This document shows, piece after piece, positions 1-12,400 of a stretch of 52,891 nt of DNA (position 1 is the stretch's first letter; every line of letters begins with the position of its first letter). Below the pieces are notes generated by a model, which searched no databases, was not told the DNA's origin, and saw only the letters and a list, made by a program, of their open reading frames with translations. Origin of the DNA: Saccoglossus kowalevskii (Eukaryota > Hemichordata > Enteropneusta > Harrimaniidae); NCBI RefSeq assembly GCF_000003605.2, contig NW_003114959.1:10593-63483 (forward strand), in the 5' to 3' direction. The translations under genes were made by a program, and so were the position numbers.

Positions 1-1798
1 CCGGTCGGACAAGACCGCATGGTCGGAAATTAAGTGATAAGCGGTCGATGTAAAAGCGGAAGGTTGGGCGAAATGAGTACTGTATGCCCGGACTGTATGA
101 CCATGTTTCTCCGACGAAGTCTAGGATGACAATAATGCTTGACAAGGGACGTTAGATAAACACGCATTGTTTGCGACGGAAAGCTTATCACCTGTTATAT
201 CAGAATCGTCAACAACAGAGTATACAGATAAGATGTTATCCTTTAATCCGTTCCAAAGATAAACATTATGCAAATATCCATGAAACGGCAGTTGTAGTCT
301 TTTCTGCTAGCGTTTTAAAACACTAATTTAAGCAACGTTATTTCGCAATTTCGATCTTTTGTAAACCTGGGATGGTGTATCAAGGTCTAAAGTAACCGTT
401 TTATCAATTTTTGAAAAATCAAGAAAAAAGTGAAAATTTCCCTTCTCGCTACCTTAAGCGAAACTAAATTTCAAGTGAAAATAAAGTATTTTAAAATATG
501 TATTGTGTTGACATCAATATGTACCATTTATTATTTCACTGAATTGTGGCAAGACTTATTAACATAAAATATATAAAATTGGATGTGGCATCCAATCTGA
601 AAAATTATTAACCCTTATCTGGTCAAGTCAATGTAAAAGTAATAGGGCTTGCAGGATAAGGGTTAAATCTAGCATGAATTAACCTCGCTCTTAATAACTA
701 GCAGTATTAGCAAGAGGTAGAATGATTCCTTGGCTAATAATTCAGTCTTGTACATTGCTGTACCATGCTGCTGTTAGTCCCCGTTCGGACGCAGTCCTAA
801 AACAGGGACTTACCGGTAGGTTTTGACCCTTGTGCGTCCGTGCATGCGTTCGGACCTGTATCTTAGAAATGCCTGGACCAATCATAATCAAACTTCACAC
901 ATACATCATACATGATATTATACATATGCACATCAATTTGTTTAATGATCTGATTCAAGATGGCCGAATGGCGGCCATTTTTGTGCTAATAAATCATCAA
1001 AATCAAGCATTTCTCAGCTGTTTACAGATGGATTTTGTTCAAACTTGGTATATACATTAGACATTACAGGACCTTGATGCAAATAATTTTGTTTTTCAGA
1101 TAAGGTTCAAAATGGCCAACTGGCAGCCATTTTGTTTAAATGAATGTGGCCCTCGTGCCATATCTCTGACTTGCTTTGACTAATTATGTTCAAATTTTAA
1201 ATATTCATTATACATCATGTCATAGATATGCAGATATATCGGTTTGACTATCCTATTCAAAATGGCCGAATGGTGGTCATTTTTGTGCTAAAAAATTATC
1301 AAATATCAAGCATTTATGGATGGATTTCGTTCAAACTTATAACACACATTAGACATTACAGGTTCCTGATGCACACCATTTTATTTTTCAAATCGGATTC
1401 AAAATGGCTGACTGACGGCCATTTTGTTCTAATTATTGGGCTTCTAGAGCCATATCTCTGACATGCTTTGACTGATTATGTTCAAATTTTATATATTCGT
1501 TATACATCATGTTATAGATATATAAATGTATTCAAAATGGCTGATTTTGTTTAACTTAATGCTGTTCTAGAGCAATATCTCTCAATATGGACAAGTACTT
1601 GTTTGATGATCAAATACTAATGTCAATCATTTTAATTTTAAACAATCATCATAATCATATTCCTGACATGATTATATTCCAGCTATATTACTACAAACAA
1701 AACTATATATCTTAAATTTGATAACTAACGGGGACTGTGCCATGCATGGCTTGTTTTTGTAGATTTAAGTTGTCATCCATTATTTTATCAACTTTCAG
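1..1798. other. SSR4 upstream region / intron 1
   Basis: No coding exon is recognisable. Bases 1-775 are unique-looking AT-rich sequence. Bases 776-1755 are a copy of the AGTCCCCGTT transposon family. As the acceptor at 1797-1798 needs an upstream exon, all of this is probably intron 1 of SSR4. Confidence 0.6.
776..1755 (+). mobile_element. Non-autonomous element, AGTCCCCGTT-TIR family, copy A
   Basis: The left end reads AGTCCCCGTTCGGACGCAG and the right end AACTAACGGGGACT followed by TGTGCCATGCATGGC, so the tips are inverted (AGTCCCCGTT). The interior is several diverged units with short palindromes around AAAATGGCC...GGCCATTTT, alternating with blocks related to 'catatctctgac' and 'attagacattacagg'. 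No open frame of transposase size. The same element lies inverted at 10958-11882, with truncated copies at 20165-20652 and 21858-22142. Confidence 0.75.
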
Positions 1799-4700
1799 GT
1801 GAGGCGTGCACTTCTCCACAAATATTAAATGAGAGAGTATATTCAACAGAGGAGTCCTTCACTGCATCAGAAACTGCTTTTATTGTAGAATTTGCGCTGT
1901 CTTGTAAAGATGGTGATAAGGTAAGTTCCATCACTTCAGTGTGGCTCTGCTTCTAGTTTCTCCAATTTATTCATCATAGTGATGGCATTACTTTTTTACC
2001 TCGCTGAGAATGTGCTAATTTGCTGTGATGTCAATATATTAGTGAGTGTAATGTTGATTGGTGAGTTCAAACATTTGAAAACAGTATATATTTGACCAAT
2101 AAATACATGTACATTGTATACCTATTGGACATGTATGCATGCAATGTGAAGTCCAGAATCAGTTTTGGAATGTATGCATTCCACTCCCCATGCTTGTGGC
2201 TACGTCTTATCTGTGTATAAAAAAAACAAGAGAATTCAAGAATAGAACACATTCGTATAATTTCTGTACAATCAATATAATTATAGCTAGTATATTTAGT
2301 TATGTACACTTTTGATTGTCAAAATACTGCATTGGATTTTGATTACATGGTCTGATCACGTGATACCAGGGGTTACATCATTACATATTGAGTTATGAAC
2401 TGTGTTTTTGATGTCGTTGGTTAAAATAAATTTGATTTACATTCTTGGAACAAGATTTCTATTGCATATCCTTGCATAGATATAAAAGTGGTATACCCTT
2501 GTGGTATCTTATAAATCCTCTGTCATGGCAGTCTTAGACATGTGGTTTATAAACAACTACAGCAGAGATCATACCGGTAATATTTATTGAATATCTGCAC
2601 TGTGCTTTCTTTATTGTTTGTAGGATCTGTTTTTACATGCCGATATTAATGGTAGACAATATCCTGTATCAAGAATAATAGATGGTAACAATGAATACCA
2701 GGTAACAATCAGTGATCAAAATTCAGGTCTGTCCACCTGTCCCAAACTGGCAAAAATGGGATAATCCAAAGTCAAAATAAATTGCGTTCAGAGTTTTTAA
2801 GCCTGAAGTTGTAATTTATTTTGCTAGGGACAGATACATCATCATTTGAGACAGGCATTTTTATTCTCAAACCTATCCAATGATAGGCAACTTTAATTTT
2901 TAATTTTAACTCATACTGCAGATTCTGTTTCACTATTTGTGCATCTTCACAAATTTATGTATTATATCCCACTTAGGTTAGCTGGACTGATGAACATAAA
3001 ACAACTCCCACAGGACAATATGTAATTAAATTTTATGATGAAGACGGATACAGTAAATTGAGAAAAGTAAGTTACTATCAAGTCAAATCTATGACCACAA
3101 TATAATTTTATGGAGCAGTTTACTCACTGTTTGTACATGCTTCCCCTAACATATCCAGTCTTTGTATTATCAATAATTGAATTTAACTTTCTTTAAAGGC
3201 ACAAAGAAGCGGAGAGAGTTTATCTGAAATAAAACCACTCTTTGATGTACAATTCAACCACAGGGTGAGTTAAGGTTACATGCCAAGTTTTGACATATTG
3301 GAGCACTGAATGGTGAATCTAGTCTGCACTGAATGGCCATGGTGGCTAATCTAATCCCCAATCCAACAAGATTTCATTACTGTATTCACTCAAGGTCACC
3401 CTATTATAAGAAGATAATTCCAAATTTGATTTCATAATTTATTGGATAAGATTTCTCATGTGCTGTGATCACACGGCAGCATTCTCACGGAGCCGAACTA
3501 CTGCTCCTCCCACCGATTAACAGGAGATTATCTCCAATGCGTTCATACGGTCGGGAGCAGAACGAGAGCCGAGATCTTCCATAGTTCGATTCAGTTCGGT
3601 CAGAGCATGGAAGGTAAAATGAGAGGAGATAGGACGCTATTGTTCTCCCTTGTTCGATGATCGTTTCAATTTATTTACTTGGTAAACAATTCCGTAATGC
3701 GATTACGTGAATAATTAATATTCGGGTCGGCTCAATTCAAACATGACAACAAATCTTGCTGCACCAGTAAAACTATCAAGCAAGACAGCAACATAACCAT
3801 AACCCAACATCTGTAAAACTGTAAAAATCGTTAAAATGAAATGTATTTATATGCTTATATCAGAAAACTGACACAACAATAACTGTTCGTGATCACACCA
3901 TGGTTCTAACATCGCACCACCTTCCATATGATCACACACACAATGTATTTATAAGTATATTTGGTGTGTCGAGGTGGTGACAAAATGGCGAAACTATTGC
4001 GAAAACCGGAGACAACCGGGCGTGTAGTTTTTTCGTCTTTAAAAATGGAACAAGTTTACGTGCAGAGACTGAGCAGCGTATCATCCTCTCCAGCTAGAAA
4101 ACAACTGACAAGTGTTTTGTTTTGGTGTCAGGCCTTGTCAATGACCTATGACGTCACGTGAACCTTTCTGCCCATACACTCTTCCGTCTCTTCGCTGATG
4201 CGCAGTGCCACTCGATCGTGACGGTGATTTTTTTTTTCAGTCACGAAAAATGTGAGTTCATCCCATTTTGCTTAGTAAATAAGCGGTACTGGTGACGAGG
4301 TAAAACAAAATATAAACAATAGCAATAAGGCGATATTGTCAGCTTGAAACTAAAGAAATAAATCGGATTAAAAGTCGTCCTATCTCCTCTCTTTTTACCT
4401 TCCATGGTCAGAGCCTAACAGAACAGTGCCCTCAAATAATTAGTATGAAAAAAACATAGTTGAAAACGATATTGGTGTCGAGCTTGTGGTGTTTCTTTAC
4501 ATGGCACGATTCTGTTGAGCTGGGAGAAAAAGAAAAAAACAATCACGATCGAGTCTGAGCATTGAGGTAGAAAAGACAATGAACTGGTGTTATGATTTAG
4601 GTAATAGTATCTCGAATAAACAGGAAACACAGCAGCTAAAATTACAGCCTATTTGCTTTAGTTATTGTTATTGTTCAACTGTTGTGATATGTGTGACAGT

Positions 4701-5710
4701 TGTCAATCTAAACCTACTAGGAACACGTCACCTTACCGTGACCGCTTCTAACACGTCACCTTACCGTGACCGCTTCTAACACGTCACCTTACCGTGACCG
4801 CTTCTAACACGTCACCTTACCGTGACCGCTTCTAACACGTCACCTTACCGTGACCGCTTCTAACACGTCATCTTACCGTGACCGCTTCTAACACGTCACC
4901 TTACCGTGACCGCTTCTAACATGTCACCTTACCGTGACCGCTTCTAATACGTCACCTTACCGTGACCGCTTCAATTTTCATTGAATCTGTTCAGTCCTTC
5001 TTTCAATGTTTTGTCACTTAATTTCGTACGCCATTTTTCTGTTTCTCGTTGACCTGTCAATCTATCACAGTATTTCTCTACTCTTCCAAATAGATATTAG
5101 GGCGCGTATCTCTTCATCAAATCGGAAATTGCGTGAAGTTACGAACGATGTTGTCTCCACCATAATTGAAATGAGGTTACTTGATAAAGACGATTGAGGG
5201 GGTGATTTGGGATCCAATAGTTGGGCCCTGCATATACGCAGTCGGGCCATGTCGGGGCTCAACCCTATCGGAGTTCAACCCCAAGGGTTTAATGGAGCCA
5301 AACGCATATACATGGCCATTTTTGCTGGCTCGAGCCGTAGGGCTCCGATAAAATGCTGTCATGTGAACATAGCAATGGACTGTTCTAAATCCCAAACCCC
5401 CATGATGCTTACATGAATTGGGATGTTTTCAGACCATGGTAGTCCTACATGTACGTGTTGTGTTACACTTGGCACACACAGTAATTAATCCAGTAGAATC
5501 ACATTATATTAGAAGTATGTAGTTTTTGACATAGATGAGGTTGTATCATGCTTTCAATACAATATTGTGTATGAGATGTTTAATCAGGTTCTTATTGTTT
5601 TTCAGGGTGTGTCAACCGGTCCTTACGTCCAAACTGAAGTCCTAGCAGCATTTGTCGGCTTTTCTGTCTGGTACATGGCATATAACGCTAAATCAAAGAT
5701 TCAAGCCTAA
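1799..5710 (+). CDS. SSR4: SSR4, translocon-associated protein subunit delta (5' partial)
   Basis: Coding exons 1799-1920, 2624-2701, 2977-3066, 3199-3264 and 5606-5710 (stop TAA), all with GT-AG borders, give 152 residues. The product is TRAP-delta, a single-pass ER membrane subunit of the translocon-associated complex beside Sec61. The mature protein starts EACTSPQI, next to the human EACLEPQI. The two early cysteines (EAC and LSCK), which form the lumenal disulfide in the family, are kept. The C-terminus has the transmembrane helix (LAAFVGFSVWYMAYN) and the short tail AKSKIQA, close to human AKSHIQA. Human mature length is about 150 residues, so only the signal peptide is missing. The first exon here begins in phase 1 at a good acceptor, and no ATG followed by a hydrophobic stretch is visible in 1-1798, so exon 1 lies left of the window. 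The last intron (3265-5605) is swollen by repeats. Confidence 0.95.
3603..4409. repeat. Inverted-repeat element in SSR4 last intron
   Basis: Bases 3603-3636 and 4376-4409 are 34-base inverted repeats with two mismatches, sharing GAGAGGAGATAGGACG. They enclose about 740 bases, including an open frame at 3961-4161 that resembles nothing known to me. Flanking sequence (3465-3600) is related to fragments near 5343 and 44257 (CA-GCATT and GGAGCC motifs), so this is probably an old foldback or MITE-like element whose true ends are further out. Confidence 0.5.
4722..4973. repeat. 28-base minisatellite, 9 copies
   Basis: Nine head-to-tail copies of a 28-base unit (AACACGTCACCTTACCGTGA, then CCGCTTCT), nearly identical apart from single changes in copies six, eight and nine. 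Each unit has inverted arms GTCAC and GTGAC separated by six bases. Lies in the last SSR4 intron. Confidence 0.95.
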
Positions 5711-5717
5711 CCAAGAA

Positions 5718-5723
5718 AATAAA
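5718..5723 (+). promoter_or_regulatory. SSR4 poly(A) signal
   Basis: AATAAA begins seven bases after the SSR4 stop codon (5708-5710). If used, the 3' UTR would be only about 25-45 bases. A second AATAAA at 5819-5824 is an alternative. Confidence 0.6.
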
Positions 5724-8700
5724 GTTCATTTATTAAATTTTAACTGGTTTGTTACGAGTGTTTTATATTACACAGGAGTAGCTTGAATGTGTACTGGAGT
5801 GGTTCACTTTATTAATATAATAAATGGCCATCATGTATAAAAACATTCCCACGCACAGTATACACTGTATTAGCTCTTTTTCCATAAATGCCATATGTGT
5901 ATCTATGGTAAAAATGAGTAAAAATGTGTGCTTTTGGAGTAGGTACGTCTTTTACTTGTGTCGGCCAGTTTCTTCATTTATTAGTAAATCAAACGGTTTT
6001 CTCTTGTGATGTTTTTAAAAAATCAAACCCAATTTCGTCACATAGACTATCTTGTCACACAATTTTCTCTAAAACCATGATTTCAACATGGTAAAACACC
6101 CAAAAGGCTATGGCTTATGTCTAAGTAGCACTTTTGAAATAAAATATTGAGATAAAATTGTCACCCTATTTAATAGGTTGAAATACCTATAAATGATGGA
6201 AATTAACTTGCAAGGATTATATATGAAATTCTTCTGCTTTGACAAGTGATATTAATAGATCAAATGCGGTAATAAACTGGTGGAGTGCATTTACATAAAT
6301 GACCTAATGACGTGCGTAGACTGGACATCCATGGATTCATTGTCACAAGTTGTCATCCGTAGATCTAAACTGTTCTAAATGTTAATTGCAAACTCCTTTC
6401 TGGAATGTGTGTGCCTCCCAGAAACCTATAGCTTACAGATCATACCGCCTCATGTCAATCAGATGACCACATACATTACCATTTCTCCATGGAAGACCTT
6501 GTACAAGACAATATCAAGAATTTGCTCCATTACTTTATATGCTTATAGTTCCTCTCAAAATAAATGAAGGCCAATATAGTCACAATGCTAGTAATTGTTT
6601 ATGACGTATATTCCATTGTGTGTTTCTTGGTAGTTTATAATGATGTAAAGCCTTTAGACAATTTTGATTGCTAGAATATCAATTTACAATACATGCACGC
6701 TGCAGGTAATTATTAATCATCAATTGATAAGGGATATCTACACTTGTAGATTATCTTGAAAGTTCTTAGTATGCAAGCACCCACAATACCAACCAAAATC
6801 AATGAGATTGACTTAACTAGATTTTCAATTTGTAGTTTCTGTCAGCCTGTTTGTCATATATACGATTACTAGTGTCAATTGTACTTGGGGAGGGGGGCAT
6901 ACCAGACTATTTTTAACCCACAATGCTTTACAAAACAACCTTAGATGAGGCTGCAGAAAAAACACCAAATGTGCAAGTATGGCAACTTAAACAATAACAT
7001 TAGAACAGGCTGTTAACTACTATTAGCATATTCGTAACCATTCTTGTTGATGAATATTTTGGACCAATTAACCACAGAATCAAACAGAAAAAAATATTTC
7101 TGGTCCAAAGTGAAATGGACATTTGATATTCGGACTGTTTATGCTAAAACATAATTATAGCATCTTGCCACACAGAAGAATCTGACAGGATACTGCACAC
7201 ATGACAAAGCGGCCCAGTTAAAACCAATCTGATTAAAATCTGATGTAGTGTACAGGCTTTAATTTTTTTTTATTTTTTACTATGTTATTAATGTCTTTAT
7301 TTCACTTTACTACTTTTATTTTAATATTGTGATTTTTTTTAATTCTGCCAGTGGGGATTTCGCAAACGAAAAAAGGAAAAAAACTCTTAGAAAGGAATAA
7401 ACAAACAATAATTTTAATAAAATGAAAGAAATATAAACATATCCCCACAAGGATTTTAATCAGATTGAGTTAAAACGTACAAGACGTCACGTAGCATCAT
7501 AGATGTCTATACAGTGTTCCTGCAAGAAATGAATTCAAAATTCTGTTAGATCATTATCCCACTCAACCCCAAGTAATCAAACAACACAGTAGGTTATTCT
7601 TGCTTGATTTAAATTTTATTTGTGTTTTAAAAGTGATTGATTTACATTCCATTGCATGAAAAATTAGTTTGGATATATACAAAAATGATACCCTCTATGT
7701 GGCTTGTAACAAAAAAGTACAGAAGATTGGTCAACTCTAATCAGACTGACAATGGCTTTTCTCACAATTTGAATTTGCTACTGAAAAGTCAGAGGCAGTG
7801 TGGACATTTTTTTAACAAATAAAGTGAACTTTTATAGTAATAATAATTTCAACTGTTATAAAAACCTATCCATAGTAAAAACGAATTAATGGCAATAGAT
7901 GCCAGAAGAAAAAAAAAAACATTTCTTTAGATACAAAAAATTCAAAATGTTCCCATGTTAATATTGAATCAAAGAAAATTAGTTTGCCACTGTCTACATG
8001 TCTTAATCAAAACACACACAAATGGACTTCTCCTATCCAATTATGGACATAAAAATATTGAATACAACTTGCACTGTCATAGAAGATCATATCAAAATTT
8101 CTGCTATTACATAAATTGAGTTCATAGTTCTTGAATTTGTAAATCACGTTTTAATTTTGAATAGATTTCTTGATAATTGATGTCACCAACAATTGTGTGT
8201 TAAACTCTCAAATGGAGGTCAAATAAACATTAATACAACAGTTGAATCTCCATTGTTGAATCTCGAAACACACAAGATTTTGAAATGTTTTTGCAAGCAA
8301 GACTTCATAAAATAGATTTAAAACTGTATTTTAAGAGTTTGATATAACCTCAGAAGAGACCATAGAAAGACGAATTAACAATATAACTATAGTATTGTAT
8401 ATCTGACGTTTGGATTTTACGACAAGTATTAACAATTAAAGCAGTGACAATAGGGAGCTACTAGTAACAGACACCACTGGACACCACAATATGTTGTGAT
8501 AATAATTTGTACATCCAGTGTGTATAGCTCAGTTGTCTCTGTAGCATACCAACCCTCTGGAATTTGTTATGTAACTGGTTCAGGACCAGATCCAAGTTTT
8601 GACATTGAATACTGCCCAAAACTGAAATTTCTGTCATGTGATTCAAATTGTTGAGAATACTGTTTTTGGTAGTTTGTGTGAAATCTGAATACAAAAGTGA

Positions 8701-9496
8701 GCATATACCTCCACCTCTGATCAATTACATTTTTACACATGTTTTTTCATTTAGTTTGACGGAAGATGGCAGCAGCTACACTCGCTCAACAAGAGGTTGA
8801 AGAAACAGCAGCATTATGTATTTGCTACTCAGAAATAGACTGATACATGTACTAATAAAGCAGTGAACAGACATAATGTACTTAACAAAGAAACAAGATA
8901 TGTTTTCATCCAAAACATGGAAATAGCAAAAAATGTTTAGCAATCAACATCCTCTATTGGGATCTTTACAAAAGTGAGCCATAGTGACTTTTACTGGGAT
9001 CCTAGGGAGTCACAATAATTTTCACTGGGATCCTAGGGTGTCGTAGTGACTACCGGGGTAATATGATATTTCATCTATCATGAATTCAATTAAATTATTA
9101 TATAGTGAAAACTTACAGCAGTGAAATTAAACGGTTTACAGTTATTTCCAATAAACAGAAACTCAAACAATCAATTATAGATCATGGAAACAACTAGTCT
9201 TGTTTCATCTATTTGCTGCTGATTCAAAATAAAACCAGTGCAACCTGCACATTGAGTCCAATTACAATGCATAAGAATTCATTCACATCAGTGCATAGTG
9301 TTATGAGATATTATCTCTGCCTTCAATGCATTTCTGATCAGATCACTACCCAGCATAAAATGTGGGATTTCATAAAGCATGAACTGCTGAAGTTGTCAAC
9401 AATGTGCTTTAGATGGAATCTTTCACAACACTGACATGTTTGTAGGCTACCTAGGCAGGTGGTAAATCACAGATTTTGGGCAACCTAGGCTGGTAG
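5724..9496. other. SSR4-TAF3 convergent intergenic spacer / 3' UTRs
   Basis: No gene is recognisable on either strand; the open frames are short and without family features. It must include the TAF3 3' UTR at its right end. I saw no canonical AATAAA on the minus strand close to the TAF3 stop. A short repeat of 'actgggatcctaggg' occurs at about 8993 and 9027. Confidence 0.6.
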
Positions 9497-12400
9497 TTAA
9501 TCATAAGACCCCTTATGTTTCTTTTTCTTCTTCTTCTTAGGTGCTGATTTTTTCTTGGCAGTGCATCGTTTACAGTACCATTCATCTGCTGATGGTTCTT
9601 CGGTGATACCAACACATGGCCTGTGATGCAGAAAATAAGAAATGCTTTATAATGTAGCTAGCTAAAAATCTATGCAGCATTTCACTCAGTGCCTAGCTAC
9701 AATGCTCAAGCATGAAACATCGCTTCAGGGTGCTCCGCAAAATCACTCATTTCGTCAATCTTGACGTCTGTGGTGCGTTATTTTCATGTCGGACACAAAC
9801 ATGAATATATACGCTATACAATTTCAATATTAATTTACAATTTCAGAGCGATGTCAGTGTGATTTCCACGTAAAATTAACGGGGAAAGCATGATTCAGGC
9901 AGTCGTTTTGACTGCTCAAAATGACTGTCAGTCATGGGTTTATGCAAATGCAAGAGATTATGTAATTACGGAGTTGATGATGTAAGTGATATCATAGAGC
10001 TAATAAGAAATGATATACTGTGAGCTGTTTGTTTTTCCTCGAAGTGGTCTGGCCTGTGAGTGCAAAGAAATACATTCACAGTTACAGGGCTTGTAAACTT
10101 GCTTGATTCTTATTTTTCCAGCGGCAACAGACGGTAACTAGGTCAGTTACGAAAAGGGAAAATAAGATGGTTTTCACTGATGAAAAGACGAACCAAATTT
10201 AAAAAGTACAAATGTGTCTCAAAATAAATAAATTGAAAGATCCCCAATAAATGTTATGTTCCCTGAAATATATCCCTGCAGTGAAATGATTGGTGACTGA
10301 CAACATTGCGTAAAAAAATGTTAGTATGCGTGTTCGTGCATATATTTATGTATACTGGTTGTCGGGCAACTGGGCATGCCCATGCCACACAGCCGTATCA
10401 CAATGTTTTTTTATTTTTTTTACAAATTTGTTGGTGTCTTTTTTCATGTTGCATAACGTCATTATTGCCTAACCGTCCAGTGCTTTTTGTATAAACGATG
10501 CCTAATAGCAGCATTGTTGTCACATGAACCCTGGCCATTTCCCAACCAATCTTGCCTGTTTGTGGTTACACAAGGTTAACTAAAACAAAACCCACACTCG
10601 TTTTGCCGGACAACTCTCTAACCAAATCAGGTTCCAATCCACTATCATCTTAATCACAGTTCTTCTATAGAAGGACCGTTTCTAAATCTAGTTCTTCCTC
10701 CGCCTGGTACTCATAAACTAAATCCCAATCAGAATGGGCCTCGTAAGTGTTGAACAATTTAACAAATAACATATAGTGATGGTATATCGTAATAACAATA
10801 ATGAACTCCCTACAGTGCAATATAGGATTTGGAATAGATTTTATTTGAGATAGAATTAACTCTTTATCCATTGTTTGTTCATTATTGTTATAGTGGATAT
10901 ACAGTGAGCCTCAGTATTTTAGATGTAAACACAGCATAGAAACAAACTCCAAAATAAACAAGCCATGCATGGCACAGTCCCGTTAGTTATCAAATTTAAG
11001 ATATATAGTTTTTTTTATAGTAATATAGCTGGAATATAAACATGTCAGGAATATGATTATGATGATTGTTTAACATTTAAATGATTGACATTTGTATCTG
11101 ATCGTCAAACGAGTATTGAGAGATATTGCTCTGGAACAGCATTAATTAAAACAAAATCAGCCATTTTGAATACATGTATAATGAATATATAAAATTTGAA
11201 CATAGTCAATCAAAGCATGTCAGAGATATTGCTCTAGAAGCCCATTCATTAAAACAAAATGGCCACTAGTCTGCCATTCTGAATATGATCTAAAAAATAA
11301 AATAACGTGCATCAGGAACCCGTAATGTCTAATGTATGTACCATGTATGTAACAAAATCCATCCAGAAATGCTTGATATTTGATGATTTTTTAGAACAAA
11401 AATGGCCACCATTCAGGATAATAATAGGATCGTCAAACCAATATATCTGTACATCTATGACATGATGTATAATGAATTTGAAAATTTGAACATAATCAGT
11501 CACAGCAAGTCAGAGATATGGCACTAGAACCACATTCATTAAAACAAAATGGCCGCCAGTCTACCATTTTGAATCTTATATGAAAAACAAAATGATGTAC
11601 ATCAAAGTCCTATAATGTCCAACGTATATACCAAATTTGAACAAAATCCATCTGTAAACAGCCGAGAAATGCTTGATTTTGATGATTTTTAGAACAAAAA
11701 TGGTCGCCATTTGGCCATCTTGAATCAGATCGTGAAACAAATTGATGTGCATATGTATAATATCATGTATGTGTGAAGTTTGATTGTGATTGGTCCAGGC
11801 ATTTTTAAGATACAGGTACACACGCACACACGGAGGTCAAAACATAAGTCTCCGTTTTCGGACTGCGTCCGAACAGGGACTAACAAAATAATTTATGTTG
11901 ACAGTGCTTGAAAGAAATTGAGTGGAATTATTATTCACTGATGTGATCTGATTTTTGGAATGAATGCCATAACTGCCAAACCACATGTAAATCAGAATGC
12001 AAGTCAATCACAACATGTTGGACTACGCGTCTCTTCTAAAAATAACTTTTCACTGCTATGGAAAGAGAATTACACATGTACAATGCTCACCAATGATACC
12101 AGTCATCACATGTGTCACATCCTATCATTGGACTTCCATCATCAGGCAGCTTACACTGTGGACAAATCCAGATTTTTTGACCACTGGAATCCTGTATAAA
12201 TGTTAAATGTTTTAATGTTTAAAGAAGTATATGATTGTTTGCAAATCTTGTTGCTTACTGTAAAACCGTTTATTTTCATTTTAATTTAACTATTTTGATA
12301 ATATGAAGATTTTAAATTCACAAACTTGGTAGGGAAACGATTAGTTCTAATGTGCTTTTACATGTTCATGTAGATTTAATTTATCAGATTTTAATTAATA

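Noticed and set aside
830-1461. Plus-strand 76-77 codon frames upstream of SSR4 as its missing first exon
   Set aside because: They lie inside a transposon copy, have no signal-peptide character and no suitable phase 1 donor.
4722-4973. CRISPR-like array (regular repeats)
   Set aside because: Units are contiguous with no spacers and the genome is a eukaryote; this is a minisatellite. The same holds for 25128-25783 and 35069-35338.
10665-10871. Minus-strand 68-codon frame ending in an acidic stretch
   Set aside because: No recognisable motif, no splice partners found, and it lies inside a TAF3 intron.
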